The position numbers and the translations under genes were made by a program. Shown piece after piece: positions 26,156 to 37,700 of a stretch of DNA of 47,500 nt. The stretch is from Neocallimastix lanati (nom. inval.) (Eukaryota; Neocallimastigomycota; Neocallimastigomycetes; Neocallimastigales; Neocallimastigaceae): the NCBI GenBank assembly GCA_016946835.1, contig JACVTC010000004.1, forward strand, positions 1,695,001 to 1,742,500, in the 5' to 3' direction. The first letter of the stretch is position 1, and each line of letters opens with the position of its first letter. The notes beneath the pieces are model-generated. The model was not told where the DNA came from. It searched no databases and saw nothing but the letters and a program-made list of their open reading frames with translations.

Positions 26156-29100
26156 AGGTAGTATTTAAATTAAAATTCAAATCTTTATCTATATTTTTTT
26201 AATATATTTATTTAATTTAGTTTTTCATAACTATTATTATATACCTTTTTTTTTTAAAAAAAAGAATAAAAATAAAAAAGTTAACCTTTTATATACCTTT
26301 CATTATAATTAATATTATTCTTTATATATATATATTTATTTTTTTTACTTTTATATCATAAAATATATGTTATAAATATATAAAAAAATAAAATAAAATA
26401 ATTCAAAATTTTATATAATTTAAATTAAATATTATAATTTTTATCTGCCACTAAACTAACGTAATGTAATTTATGTATCAAAAATTGTTATACTGCCTAA
26501 AATTATATCTATATAAAATTTAACTGTTATTTATTTCTTTATTGCATGGTATTTTAAAATATATATATATATGCACATATTTTTATTTCTTTTTTTTTTC
26601 TGTATTCTTTTTTTTTTTTCTATTAAAAAATCAAAAAAAAAATGATTATATTAAAAATACATATAAATAAATCTTAAAAAAATTTTTTTTATAAATTCAT
26701 CAGTCTTTTAATTATATATATAATAAAATAGGAAATTAAACAAAAATAAAAAAAAAATTTTAAAAAAATTTTTTTTTTTCTTTTTTTCTACATTATCTTT
26801 ACTACATATTCTACATTGATATACATAACATTTTAACTATTTTTGTCATAATTACCAGTAGTGACTGACCGTTTTCTATAAATAAAATATATTATAATTT
26901 TATTTTTTATTTTATTTTATTTTATTTTATTTATATTAATATTTGATATTATTATTAAATTCTATATATTATATAGTATTGTAAGTAATCAAAATCAATT
27001 TGAATTTCTATTTAAATTATTTTAAGATTTAAAAAAAAATCTAATACCAATATATTAATAAATTAAAAATTTATGGTCATGGTTACACCTATTCTATATA
27101 TCATATGTGGTTCATTAAAATAATTAATCTTAAATACTTTATTTGATTTTATTAAATTTTGACATTTTTTTTTTTTTAATTTTTAATTACTGATTTTAAC
27201 ATTTTTTTTAATATAAAATAGCATATATTAAGACTTTAAAGGCACCATATATTAATATTAAATTATTTACCATGGCTTTGTCATTAGCCATTACAAAAAA
27301 AAAAAAAAAAAAAACAATGGAGATAATTATTATAAAAATAAAAATAAAACCTATTTCAGAAAGATGGATAATAATATAATTAATAATAATTAATAATTAA
27401 TAATAAAATAATAAAATTTCAGCTATTAAATATAAATAAAAATATTAATACAATAATATATAACAATATAAATAAATAAAATTAAAAAAAAATTTAAATA
27501 ATTAATAATAATTAGATAGAAGATATTACAAATAAAATATTATTTAAAAAAAAAAAAAAAAAAAAGTAATAAGTAAAAACTTGTTATTTTTTTATTTATT
27601 ATTTTTTTATTATTGTTACTATTGCTATTACTATTATCTATTACAATTACTATTACTATTACAATTAATATTATTGTTGGTATTATATCAATTATTACTA
27701 TTTAAATAATATTAAAATATTCAAGTAATTAAATATATAAATATATATTATAATACTATTTATCTATTCATACAAATTAGCCAATAATATATGCTTAATT
27801 TTAAAAAATTTGTTGAAATTATAATTTATTCAAATAAATTTTAATTTAAATAGATTATACATAAAATATATTATATTAAAAATAATAAACAATTATACTT
27901 TTTTTTTTCTCAAATATCATTTAATTGCTTTAACTTAAAATATATTTTTTTTTATGTTATTGATATGATTTATGTATTCTTCATGATTTTAATTATCATT
28001 ATAATAGTCATAATAGTCTTAATTAAAAGTTTTTTTTTTTCATTTTTTTTTTTAACTTTCAAAAATAACAATAAAAGTTTTCTAACTGTCATTAACTATA
28101 TATATTATTTATTGCATGTTGATGTTAATATTTTTTGTTATAATAATATTTATATAGATTTAAAAAATATTTTAAAAATGTGAATATATTATTCATATTT
28201 ATATCTATATTTTTTTATTTCTATATTAATTATTATTATTATTACTATTATTATTAATTATAATTATCAGTTTTATTATTACAATTAATTATAATTATTA
28301 CTATTATTATTACAACTAATTATAAATATTATTATTATTATAAAATTATTATTATTATGAAATTATTTCTTATTAGTTTTTTTCTATTTTAATTAATTAG
28401 AGTATTATTATCATTATTGTTGCTTAATAATCTTTTTGAATATTAATAATATATTAAGCCTTTACATTTTTTATATGATATGATTTATTTCTTCATTAGA
28501 TATCATATATTTATTAATTTTAATTAAAACGATTATCATTATTTAAATAAAAATGGAATAATTTACAATAGTAATTATTAATAAACAAAAAAAAAAAAAA
28601 GAAAAAGAAAATTAAATGGAATAATTATTTAGTATTATGAAATAATACTATTATTAATTATACTTGTTTATATATATATATATATATAATTTATAATTTT
28701 ATTTTTTGTTTTTTTTGTTTTGGTTTGAATATTTTTTATTTCCTTTGTTTATTTTGTTGTTATTGTCGTTGTTGTAAATGTTGTAAATATAAATAAAATA
28801 AGAAAAAAATTATTATAAAATATTACTAATTTTAAAGGTAAAAAAAGATGTGTTATATTATTTTTATTTTATTAATGAATAAATGGTAAATATTTTATAA
28901 ATTTTATAATCAGTTTTCCTTTTTTAATATTTTATAACTAATAATAATAATTATAATAATCAATTATATATTTATATAAATTAAATAGTTTTTTTTTTTT
29001 TTATACAAAAAGAAATTAAAATCTTATGGAGAAAAAAAAATTAATTATTAAAATGAATTTCTTTTTTTTTTTTTTTTAATTTATTTTGTTATTTTTTCTA

Positions 29101-29324
29101 AACTTTTTTCTTTATAAAGGTTAAATATAGAAAAATTAAATTTTTTTTTTTTACATTTGAAAATTTTTTTATTATATTAATTTTCTTATGAATAATTTGT
29201 GTCTCAATGCAAATTGTAAATTGTATATAAAACTTAAAATATATATATAATGATATAAATATTGATATTTAATAAATCAAAATATTTATAATTTTTTTTA
29301 AATTATATATCCTATAAAATATAT

Positions 29325-29490
29325 ATAATATTTATGTATTTATAATATAAATTATTTATCAAATAGATATAATATTTATGTATTTATAATATAAATTATT
29401 TATCAAATAGATATAATATTTATGTATTTACAATATAAATTATTTATCAAATATATATAATATTTATGTATTTATAATATAAATTATATA
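29325..29490. repeat. 44-bp minisatellite, nearly 4 copies
   Basis: TTTATGTATTTA recurs exactly every 44 bp (TTTATG ends at 29336, 29380, 29424 and 29468). Units also share AATATAAATTATTTATCA and AATAGATATAATA. Copies 1-3 are almost identical and copy 4 is partial. It is non-coding. Confidence 0.9.
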
Positions 29491-29599
29491 TATAATATTT
29501 ATATAAAATATATATTATATGAAAATATTTATAAAACTCACAAAATAATAAATAGATAAATGTTTTTCTATTTTTATTATTATAAAATAGCAATAAAAG

Positions 29600-29696
29600 T
29601 AGAATAATCATACATAATAAAATTGATATATCTATATTACTTTGTATTAATATAGATATATCAATTTTATTAAGATACTATTTATCTATTATTCTA
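29600..29696. repeat. fold-back element with perfect 25-bp arms
   Basis: The arms 29615-29639 and 29648-29672 are perfect reverse complements (core AAATTGATATATCTATATTA) around the 8-nt loop CTTTGTAT. After a gap, TAGAATAAT (29600-29608) pairs with ATTATTCTA (29688-29696), so the structure continues outward. The stem is not a simple microsatellite. It is consistent with a MITE or fold-back transposon, or a hairpin RNA. Confidence 0.75.
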
Positions 29697-29965
29697 TCAT
29701 AAAAAAAATGTTTTGAAAAAAATTATTACATATTTATTCTTATTTATTTTATATATATATATATATTTTTTTCCAAAATAAAATAATAATGTAAAACATT
29801 AATATTTTTTTTTTTTTTTTTTTGATTATATACAAATTTAAAATGATATATTTTTTTTTATAAAAATAGTAAATTAAATTCCTAATAAAAAAATAATAAT
29901 GATGATGAGGATGATTCTAACTATAAATAATATTCAAATAAAAATTTTTATGATAGAATTTTGGA

Positions 29966-30061
29966 ATGGAATCTAAGGCTAAATTTAACATAGCATGTGT
30001 ATTTATGTTTGTTTGTTTGTTTTTTCTTAGTTACATGAAAATATTCTATAAATTTTTTTGA
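29966..30061 (+). CDS. possible 31-aa ORF with hydrophobic N-terminal segment
   Basis: ATG-initiated frame encoding MESKAKFNIACVFMFVCLFF and then LSYMKIFYKFF. A charged start followed by about 15 hydrophobic residues (8-22) resembles a signal peptide or membrane anchor. The T-rich middle contains GTTTGTTTGTTTG followed by TTTTTTCTTAG, so the hydrophobic stretch may simply reflect pyrimidine-rich DNA, or an intron acceptor. No neighbours support it, so confidence is very low. Confidence 0.12.
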   Translation: MESKAKFNIACVFMFVCLFFLSYMKIFYKFF

Positions 30062-31164
30062 TTTTTCGATTTTTTCTTTTATTAAATAAAAAAAAACCCT
30101 ATAAAAAAAATTATATATATATTTCATTATCAATATTTAATATAATTTAAAAAAAATAATAAAAAAAAAAAAAATAACGAAAAATCTATGAACTAAAAAT
30201 ATATATATATATATATAATAATATAAAATAAAAAGATATAATAAAAGATGAAAAAATTAAAATTTAAAAATTAACGATAATTAAAAATAATAATTAAAAA
30301 TAATAATAATAATGTTATTAAAAAAAAAAAAAAAAAAAAAAGGAAAAAGGAAAAATCAAATAATAAATTAAAAGGAAATATATTTAAAAAATAGAATATT
30401 TCTATAACTCTACACGATAACTATTTGTAAAAAATATATGTATATATACAGTATAGATAATAATTATATCAATAATTTTTTTTTTTTTTTAATTTTACTC
30501 TTAAAATCTTTGATATTATTATAATTAATTATTTTAAAGAATAAAAAATAATTCATAAACTTTATATTTTATTTGATCTTTTTAATTTTTTATATTTATT
30601 TATTTAGATATATTTTTTTTTTATTATTAAAAAAGAAATAATAATAAAATAAATACAATTAAATAATTAAAAAAAAAATCTAAAATAGTAAATATATATA
30701 TATTTATTATTGTTAATAAAATGTGATATTTATAATAACACCCCATTTTGAATATTAGAAAAAAAAGAAAAAAAAGAAAAAAAAAGAAAAAGTAAATCTA
30801 TTGTTATACATAAATATAACTTATTTTTCAAATAAAAAAAAAATATCAATAGAAATAAATCAGCCCTAAATTCTAAATTCTATAATATTTCATATATTTT
30901 ATTATAAATAATCATATTCTGTTAAAACTATCAATAGAATATTGTTTTGATAGATTGATATATGTTTAAATTTTTTATTTAAATTTTTATTTATAATTAT
31001 TATTTATTATTTTTTTATTATTATTCTTTTTGATTTAGTATTATTCAATGTAAAATTTTAATTAAATAATAATAATAATAATAATAATAGAAGAAAAAAA
31101 ATAAAAAAAATTAAAAAATTATAGGGTCTATTTTTTTTTTTATCTTAAATTTTATTCATATAGA

Positions 31165-31200
31165 AAAGTCATTCACATTCTCACATTTGTGAGTGACTTT
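31165..31200. other. 13-bp hairpin with one G-T wobble
   Basis: AAAGTCATTCACA pairs with TGTGAGTGACTTT around the loop TTCTCACATT; only the central T faces G. The stem is unusually GC-rich for this spacer. There is no adjacent gene. Confidence 0.65.
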
Positions 31201-31293
31201 ATATAATAATACTAATAATAATAAATAATAAAAATAATAATTAAAAATAAAATAACTATTTTATGTACAGAAATAAAGTAAATAATTAAAAAA

Positions 31294-31325
<32 letters not shown>

Positions 31326-31331
31326 TTTAAA

Positions 31332-31351
31332 AAGTCTACTGCCATAGACTT
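31332..31351. other. perfect 7-bp hairpin
   Basis: AAGTCTA and TAGACTT flank the loop CTGCCA, followed by poly-A. It lies 130 bp after the 31165-31200 hairpin and has the same AAGTC...GACTT outer ends. Confidence 0.5.
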
Positions 31352-31486
31352 AAAAAAAAAAAAAAAATTTAAATTAAAATTAAAATGATTTAGTATATAT
31401 TATTCATTATATCGTAATTTATTATTAACATAATATATAATGTATTCATAATATAATTAATAATTATAATTAATATAAATCTTTAC

Positions 31487-31614
31487 TATAAAATTAGAAA
31501 AATAGAAAAGGGTTAATTTTTTTTTATTATATTATAATAAAAAATACTCTTATAAAATTAGAAAAATAGAAAAAGATTAATTTTTTTTAATTATATTATA
31601 ATAAAAATAAGAAA
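31487..31614. repeat. 64-bp tandem duplication
   Basis: TATAAAATTAGAAAAATAGA begins two consecutive 64-bp units (AAAATTA at 31490 and 31554). Each continues with TTAATTTTTTTT and ATTATATTATAATAAAAA, with a few substitutions. It is non-coding. Confidence 0.85.
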
Positions 31615-32835
31615 TAACCGACTTTCTTAATTTTTTTTCTTATAATAAAATTCTAGAAAGTAAATTTCTTATTCACCTTTATTTTTATTATTTAATTTGT
31701 TTTATAGTTATTTTCAGTGAAATATAAAAAAAAAAAAGAAATAAATAATAATAATAAATAAATAATTAAAAAATTAAAATTAAAAATTAGTACAATATAA
31801 AAAAAAATAAACTATTTTTATTTAGATGATTAATATTTTAACCTTTTGAAAAGCCATCTTTTTTTGGAATTAAATTTATGGGTTAGATTATATTTGGTGA
31901 TTCATTCATTTTTACTTTTAAAAAAAAAAAAAGGTTTTTATTTTGAAAGAAAATTAAAAAGTAATAATAATAATAATAATAATAGTAATAATTCTTTTAA
32001 ACTATTTTTTTTAAAAAAAAATAATTCTGTTTAAACTATTTTTTAAAATATGAATATAATTGTATTATTATATTAAAATAAGTTATATAGTTCATGGATA
32101 TATTAAAAAATTAAGTCTTTTTAAAGAAATAAATTTATGTGATATTTCAAAATAAGCTCTCTTTAAAATAAATAGAATTTATTTAGCCTTTTTTTTTTTT
32201 ATTCTATTAATTTAATTTTTTTTTTAATTAAAAATAAAATAAACTATTCACTCAAAAAAAGTAAATCATTAAAATAATAAGAGATATTAATTTAAATTGT
32301 TTATTTGAAAAAAAAAATAATAATATAAAATAAATATAATCAAAGATTTATGAATATTCAAACTCATTTCGCTAAATAAGTTTTAAAATATAGTTTGGAA
32401 ATAAAGTTTTTTATTATTATTTTTTTTTAATGTTTTTATTATTATGATTTTTTTTAAAGTTTTTTTTATTATTTTAATTAAAGTTTTTTTTTTATTATTT
32501 TAAATAATTTTAATCATTCTATGTATTTAGATTTTTTTTTAAATTAGTTTCATATAAAATATAAAAATATTTATAACTAGTGACATGTTTATATTCATAT
32601 AAATGGGAATATTAATATTAATTAGTGTCATTAGGTTCATTTTGAAAAGTAATGATCTTAACAAAGTAAATAATAAAAAAAAATCTATTTATTTAATTAT
32701 TTTTATTAAATTTAATAATTAAGAATGTTTTTTTTTTTTTTGTTCTTTTCTTCCTTAAATAATTATCATTTATATGAACAAAATTATTTATAATAGAATA
32801 ATAATAAATAATTATAATAATAAATAATAGTAATG

Positions 32836-32867
<32 letters not shown>

Positions 32868-33944
32868 TTAATAATTATAGATATAAAAAATTTAAATAAT
32901 AAAATAAATAATAAATAAAAACTATATTATATAAATAAAAAATATTAATGTTTTAATTAAAATAATAAATAAATTCTAAAATAAAATAGATGAATATGAA
33001 AATTAGAATTAATTAAATCAAAATAGAATTAATCGAATTTAATTATTATATTGATTTTAAAATAAATATATTAAGTATGTAGTATATAAAGTAATATAAT
33101 CTGAATTACCAACTTCTGATACTTTAATAATTTTATTATTATTAGGGTTGAATGGTTCTAATTTAATTTTATTAATATATAAATTTATTATTCTACTAAT
33201 TTAATGAATATATATATTATTTATAGTTAAAAAAAAAAAAAATACCTTTATTTATATTTATTAAAAGTTTCCATTTTTAGTTGTATGCTGTTGGTAGATT
33301 GTCATATATTATTCTTTATGATAGTTTATGTTACACATTTTAGATTATGTAGTTTTTTTTTTTATATTTAATTTATTAATTTATATTAAATTTATAATAT
33401 ATTGGTATTAAACTATTTTTAATTTTAATTTTAATTTTAATTTTTTTTAGATATTACCGAAATCTATTATTTGGAAGAAAATATATTAAATAATATATAA
33501 TCAGTGTAATGGCTTTTAAATTGAAATAATTAAAATATATTTTAGTTACAATACAATTTATTAAATATATTTAATATATTAAATAAAAAAGGTTTACTGG
33601 TAAAAGTGATTCATTCCATATTTTTATTTTATATTTTATCTTTAGATACATAATACATCCAATATATTTAAATAAATTTATAATTTATTATTTTATAATA
33701 ATAATTATAAAAAAAAAAAAGAAAATAAAAAGATAATAAAAATAAAAATAATAAAAAAAGCTATGGTACAAATAATAAGATAGAATAAAAAATATTACCA
33801 AGCAAAAAAAAAAAAAAATAAAATAAAAAAAAAATAGTAATAAAATTTATTTTTTTTTTTTGATAAATTAAAAGAATAATTAGAATATAATATTCAAATA
33901 AAAAAAAATTTTTTTTTCATTTTTTTAATAATTTTATAAATTTA

Positions 33945-33986
<42 letters not shown>

Positions 33987-35395
33987 TAAAAGTTGAACCA
34001 TAATCTATTGATAAACCTATTATATTTTGACAATTAAATTCATATTTTGATTTTTAAATAGTTCTTGATAGATTATTAGATAAAATCGTTTAAAGAAAAA
34101 AAAAAAAAAAAAAGGTAATAAAAGAATTAAAAGAAGATGATTTGTATTATTTCTTTCTTTTATTATTATTAGCAAATTCTATTGATTTTATATACAATTT
34201 TTTTTCACATTTCTTTTTTATTATAAAGTATATTATTATTATTTTTAATATGATCTACCGTTCTTTTAATTAATTGGTTCTCTAAATATTAAAGCTAAAA
34301 AAATATTTAAAAATAATATTTATATTAAGGGATTGATTATTATTACTATTTTTATTTAATTAGTGCTAATTTATATTAATTTTTGATAATTTTAAAATGG
34401 ATGAAAAATTAAGAAGCACAAAAAATAGAGTTTAAGGGTCTTATATAGTTTATATTTTATATATTTATATATATATTTTTTATTTTTTTGTTTTGGATAT
34501 TATTTGAAATTTGAGAGTTATATATTATAATAAATAAATAAATAAATAAATAAATATTAATAAATAAATAAATATTAATAAATAAATAAATAAATAAAAA
34601 ATAAACAATAACCTTAATAGAAAGTGAAAAATTGGACTAGATAACTATTTATTTTATGATGGGATTACTATTAATGTTTTTTTGTTGGCTTTTTTAATAC
34701 AGAAAGATAGAATGATAAATAATGCTTTATTAATTAAATATTATTTTTATTTTTATTTAAATAAAACATATTCAGATATAAATATAGGAAATAGTATTAA
34801 TGAATAATGAAAAAAACTCGACATTTTTTCAAAAATATATATATAAATATACATCTATATATATATTTTTTTTTGGTTACAATTAACTCCTGTTTCATTA
34901 TGAAATATTTTTAATTATAAAATATTAAATTAATAGATAAAATGAATAAGTAATTAAATAAACTTTTAATAATTTGATTTTTATTATATGTAATAAAAAT
35001 TTTTTTTAGTATGTTCTAGGTAAAAATTATTATTATTATTTTTTTATAATCCCTTTTTTTTTTGTTATTAGTTTTAAGGTTATAAAATTAATTTTTTTTT
35101 TTATTATGGCAATTCATTTTCTCAAAAAAAAAAAATTTTTTTTACTACATTTTAGTATCATAAATTATTATTATTATATTGTTATTATTTTTTTGGATTA
35201 TAATTATAAAATTTAAAAAACAGAACAATGAAGAAAATTAAAAAAATTTAGAATTTAATTATTTGCAATAAACCTATTTTTTATATTAAATCTATTTATA
35301 TATAAATTTATTTAATTACTTTTTTATATTAAAATTGAAGTTTTATTTATAAGTATAATTTAATATTTAATAAAGTTTATATTTTAAAATTATAA

Positions 35396-35435
<40 letters not shown>

Positions 35436-35640
35436 AAGTAAATAATAAGTAAACACATAAATAAATTAAAAATTTCTTGGTTAGATTTTAGGTTTTTAAA
35501 TATTAATAAATAAATATATATATAAATAAATAAAATGAATAAAATAAAATAAATAAATAATAAATAATAAATAAATAAAAAGTTGTAAATAATAAATAAT
35601 AAATGATATATAATAATTAACGGATAATATAGAATTGATA

Positions 35641-35722
35641 TTATAGAATAAATAAATAAATAATAAATAATAAATAATAAATAATAAATAATAAATAATA
35701 AATAATAAATAATAAATACTAA
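35641..35722. repeat. heptamer microsatellite (AATAATA)n
   Basis: About ten 7-bp units of AATAATA follow AAAT repeats. It lies within a larger simple-repeat block (35395-35850) that also contains two similar AAATAGATAAATA-type tracts. It is the same heptamer type as the 22.3-kb satellite, in the opposite orientation. Confidence 0.85.
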
Positions 35723-37558
35723 ATAATAACTAATAAATAATAGATAATAATTATCGGATAATATAGAATAGATATAACAGAATAAATAAATAAATAAATA
35801 AATAGATAAATAAATAAATAGATAAATAAATAAATATTCAAATAATAAATAATAATACTCAATTTGTAAGAACCAAATAATTTAAATGGAATACAATTTT
35901 CCTCAAAAGGACTTGTAACCATTTTAAAAATAATGGCTGTTCAATAAATTAAAAGAAATATTATTTATTTATTTTATATTATTTTATATTATTTTATATT
36001 AAAATATATATATATAAATAAAATTTATTCAATTATTATATATGTTTTGTAAAAAAAAATTCATATAGTAATATATTAAATTTATTATATCTTCTTTTCA
36101 TTTTAATTTCATTTTGTATATAATTAAAACTTAATTATTATTATTTTTTAAACGGTTAGTATATAATAGATATATTATTTTATATTTAAAAATAGGTTTA
36201 AAGGTTACCTATTAAATTTTGAACTTTATTTCCTTATATATTTATAACTTATATAATATATATGTTAAATACAATTAGAAAATATATTAAAGTATATTTT
36301 ATAATATATAATATTATAAAATATAATTAATAATATATATCTATAATATATTCCAGTGTAATTGCTGAAAATTTTATATTGGTTAATATATGTATCAATA
36401 TATTAAATTATAATTATATAAGCCTTCTTTTTAAAATTACATATTCAATATGTCACATATATTAATACTATTAAATAATATATGTAACATATATTATATA
36501 TGCATATAAATTAATTCGGATAGTAAATTACCTTTATAATTTAAAAATTAATGACTTATATTAATTTTTCAAAAATTTTACTTTATTAATAAGTAAATCT
36601 TTGTTCTTAATATATTATTTGGCTATTAAAATTGTATTGTAAAATATATAATTTTAAAATTTTAAAAATTAAATATATAATAACATATATTAATTAAATT
36701 AATCATAATAAAAAATATATGTGTATGCATATTGATAATATATTATGATTATAACTATGGTAATTGAATGTATCAAATGATTCATATTTTTTATTTAATA
36801 TACATATAATAATACATTATAATATATTGATTATTTTAAAATAATATATTTAATTTAAAAAGGATAATATAATAAATATATGTAATAATATAATACATTT
36901 TAATATATATATACTCCATATTTGAAAGAATTCAAAAAAATATATATTATATCAAAATAAGAGAAAATAATAAATAATAGAATATTAATATAAATGTATA
37001 TATAAATTAAATAATTGAAATAAAGAATAATCAGTAAAACTATAAAACTATTTTAGATTCTACACATAATAACTAATTAAATATAAAATAATTAAAATAA
37101 TTAATACTAATAATATAAATATATATTTTAATAAAATACTTTTAATTTATATTTAAAAAAATCATTTCAAAAAAAAAAAAAAAAAATTTAATTTTAAAAT
37201 TCGTATATATATGACAGAGTTATTTCTTTAATTTTTTTTTTTTTTTTTGTTTTTTTTCTTTTTTTTACTGAAAGTTATTATATAATAATATTTGATTTTA
37301 ATTATATTATAGATTATTATAAATATTATTATTAAATTATATCCAGACTATAAATTATTTATTTTTAATTTTTCATTGTTTAATAAGAAAAGATATTAAA
37401 TTATTTTTATTAATTTATTTAAATTATAATTTTAAAATTTTATTTTTTGATAATATTAAGAATAAATCAAAAAAAGGTTATATCCAATTATAGATTTCAA
37501 ATAGTAGAGTTTTTTATACTATATAATAATAAAATTTTCAATATTCTATTTATTATGA

Positions 37559-37574
37559 TTTGCATAGATGCAAA
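37559..37574. promoter_or_regulatory. palindrome upstream of the cyclin start
   Basis: TTTGCA and TGCAAA flank TAGA, giving a 6-bp inverted repeat centred about 134 bp before the cyclin ATG. It is among the few G/C-containing palindromes in the promoter region and could be a transcription-factor site. The function is inferred from position only. Confidence 0.25.
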
Positions 37575-37684
37575 AGTAATAAGTAAAGGAATTATACACT
37601 TATATTGACAAAGAAAAAAAAAAAAAAGAAATAGTGTAAATATTAATAAAGTTACAATTATAACATAAATATTTAAAATTTATT

Positions 37685-37700
37685 AAAAAAAAAAAAAAAA
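37685..37700 (+). promoter_or_regulatory. A16 leader abutting the cyclin start codon
   Basis: Sixteen A residues directly precede the ATG, giving an A-only context at the minus positions. The next in-frame Met codon downstream lies within the intron read-through, so this ATG is the natural start. Confidence 0.5.

Larger units (their letters stand above)
17991..37558. other. long A/T-rich spacer with repeats and hairpins
   Basis: Almost 20 kb carry no gene that I can defend. Open frames here are low-complexity, and several are open only because non-ATG starts are allowed. The content is homopolymers, microsatellites and the repeat structures entered separately. Small patches of mixed sequence (23560-23720, 27060-27120, 33100-33350, 34230-34440, 35860-35940) have no recognisable product. 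Confidence 0.75.

Noticed and set aside
31846-32034. Plus-strand frame with an Asn run
   Set aside because: It depends on a TTG start, and the Asn and Lys runs are (TAA)n and poly-A. A short mixed patch at 31846-31915 is not enough.
34396-34434. 12-residue ATG frame MDEKLRSTKNRV
   Set aside because: It is too short, with no convincing splice donor and no downstream exon.
35719-35922. Minus-strand frame beginning MVTSPFEENCIPFKLFGSYK
   Set aside because: The first 20 residues look plausible, but the rest is microsatellite, and no downstream exon or good splice donor was seen.
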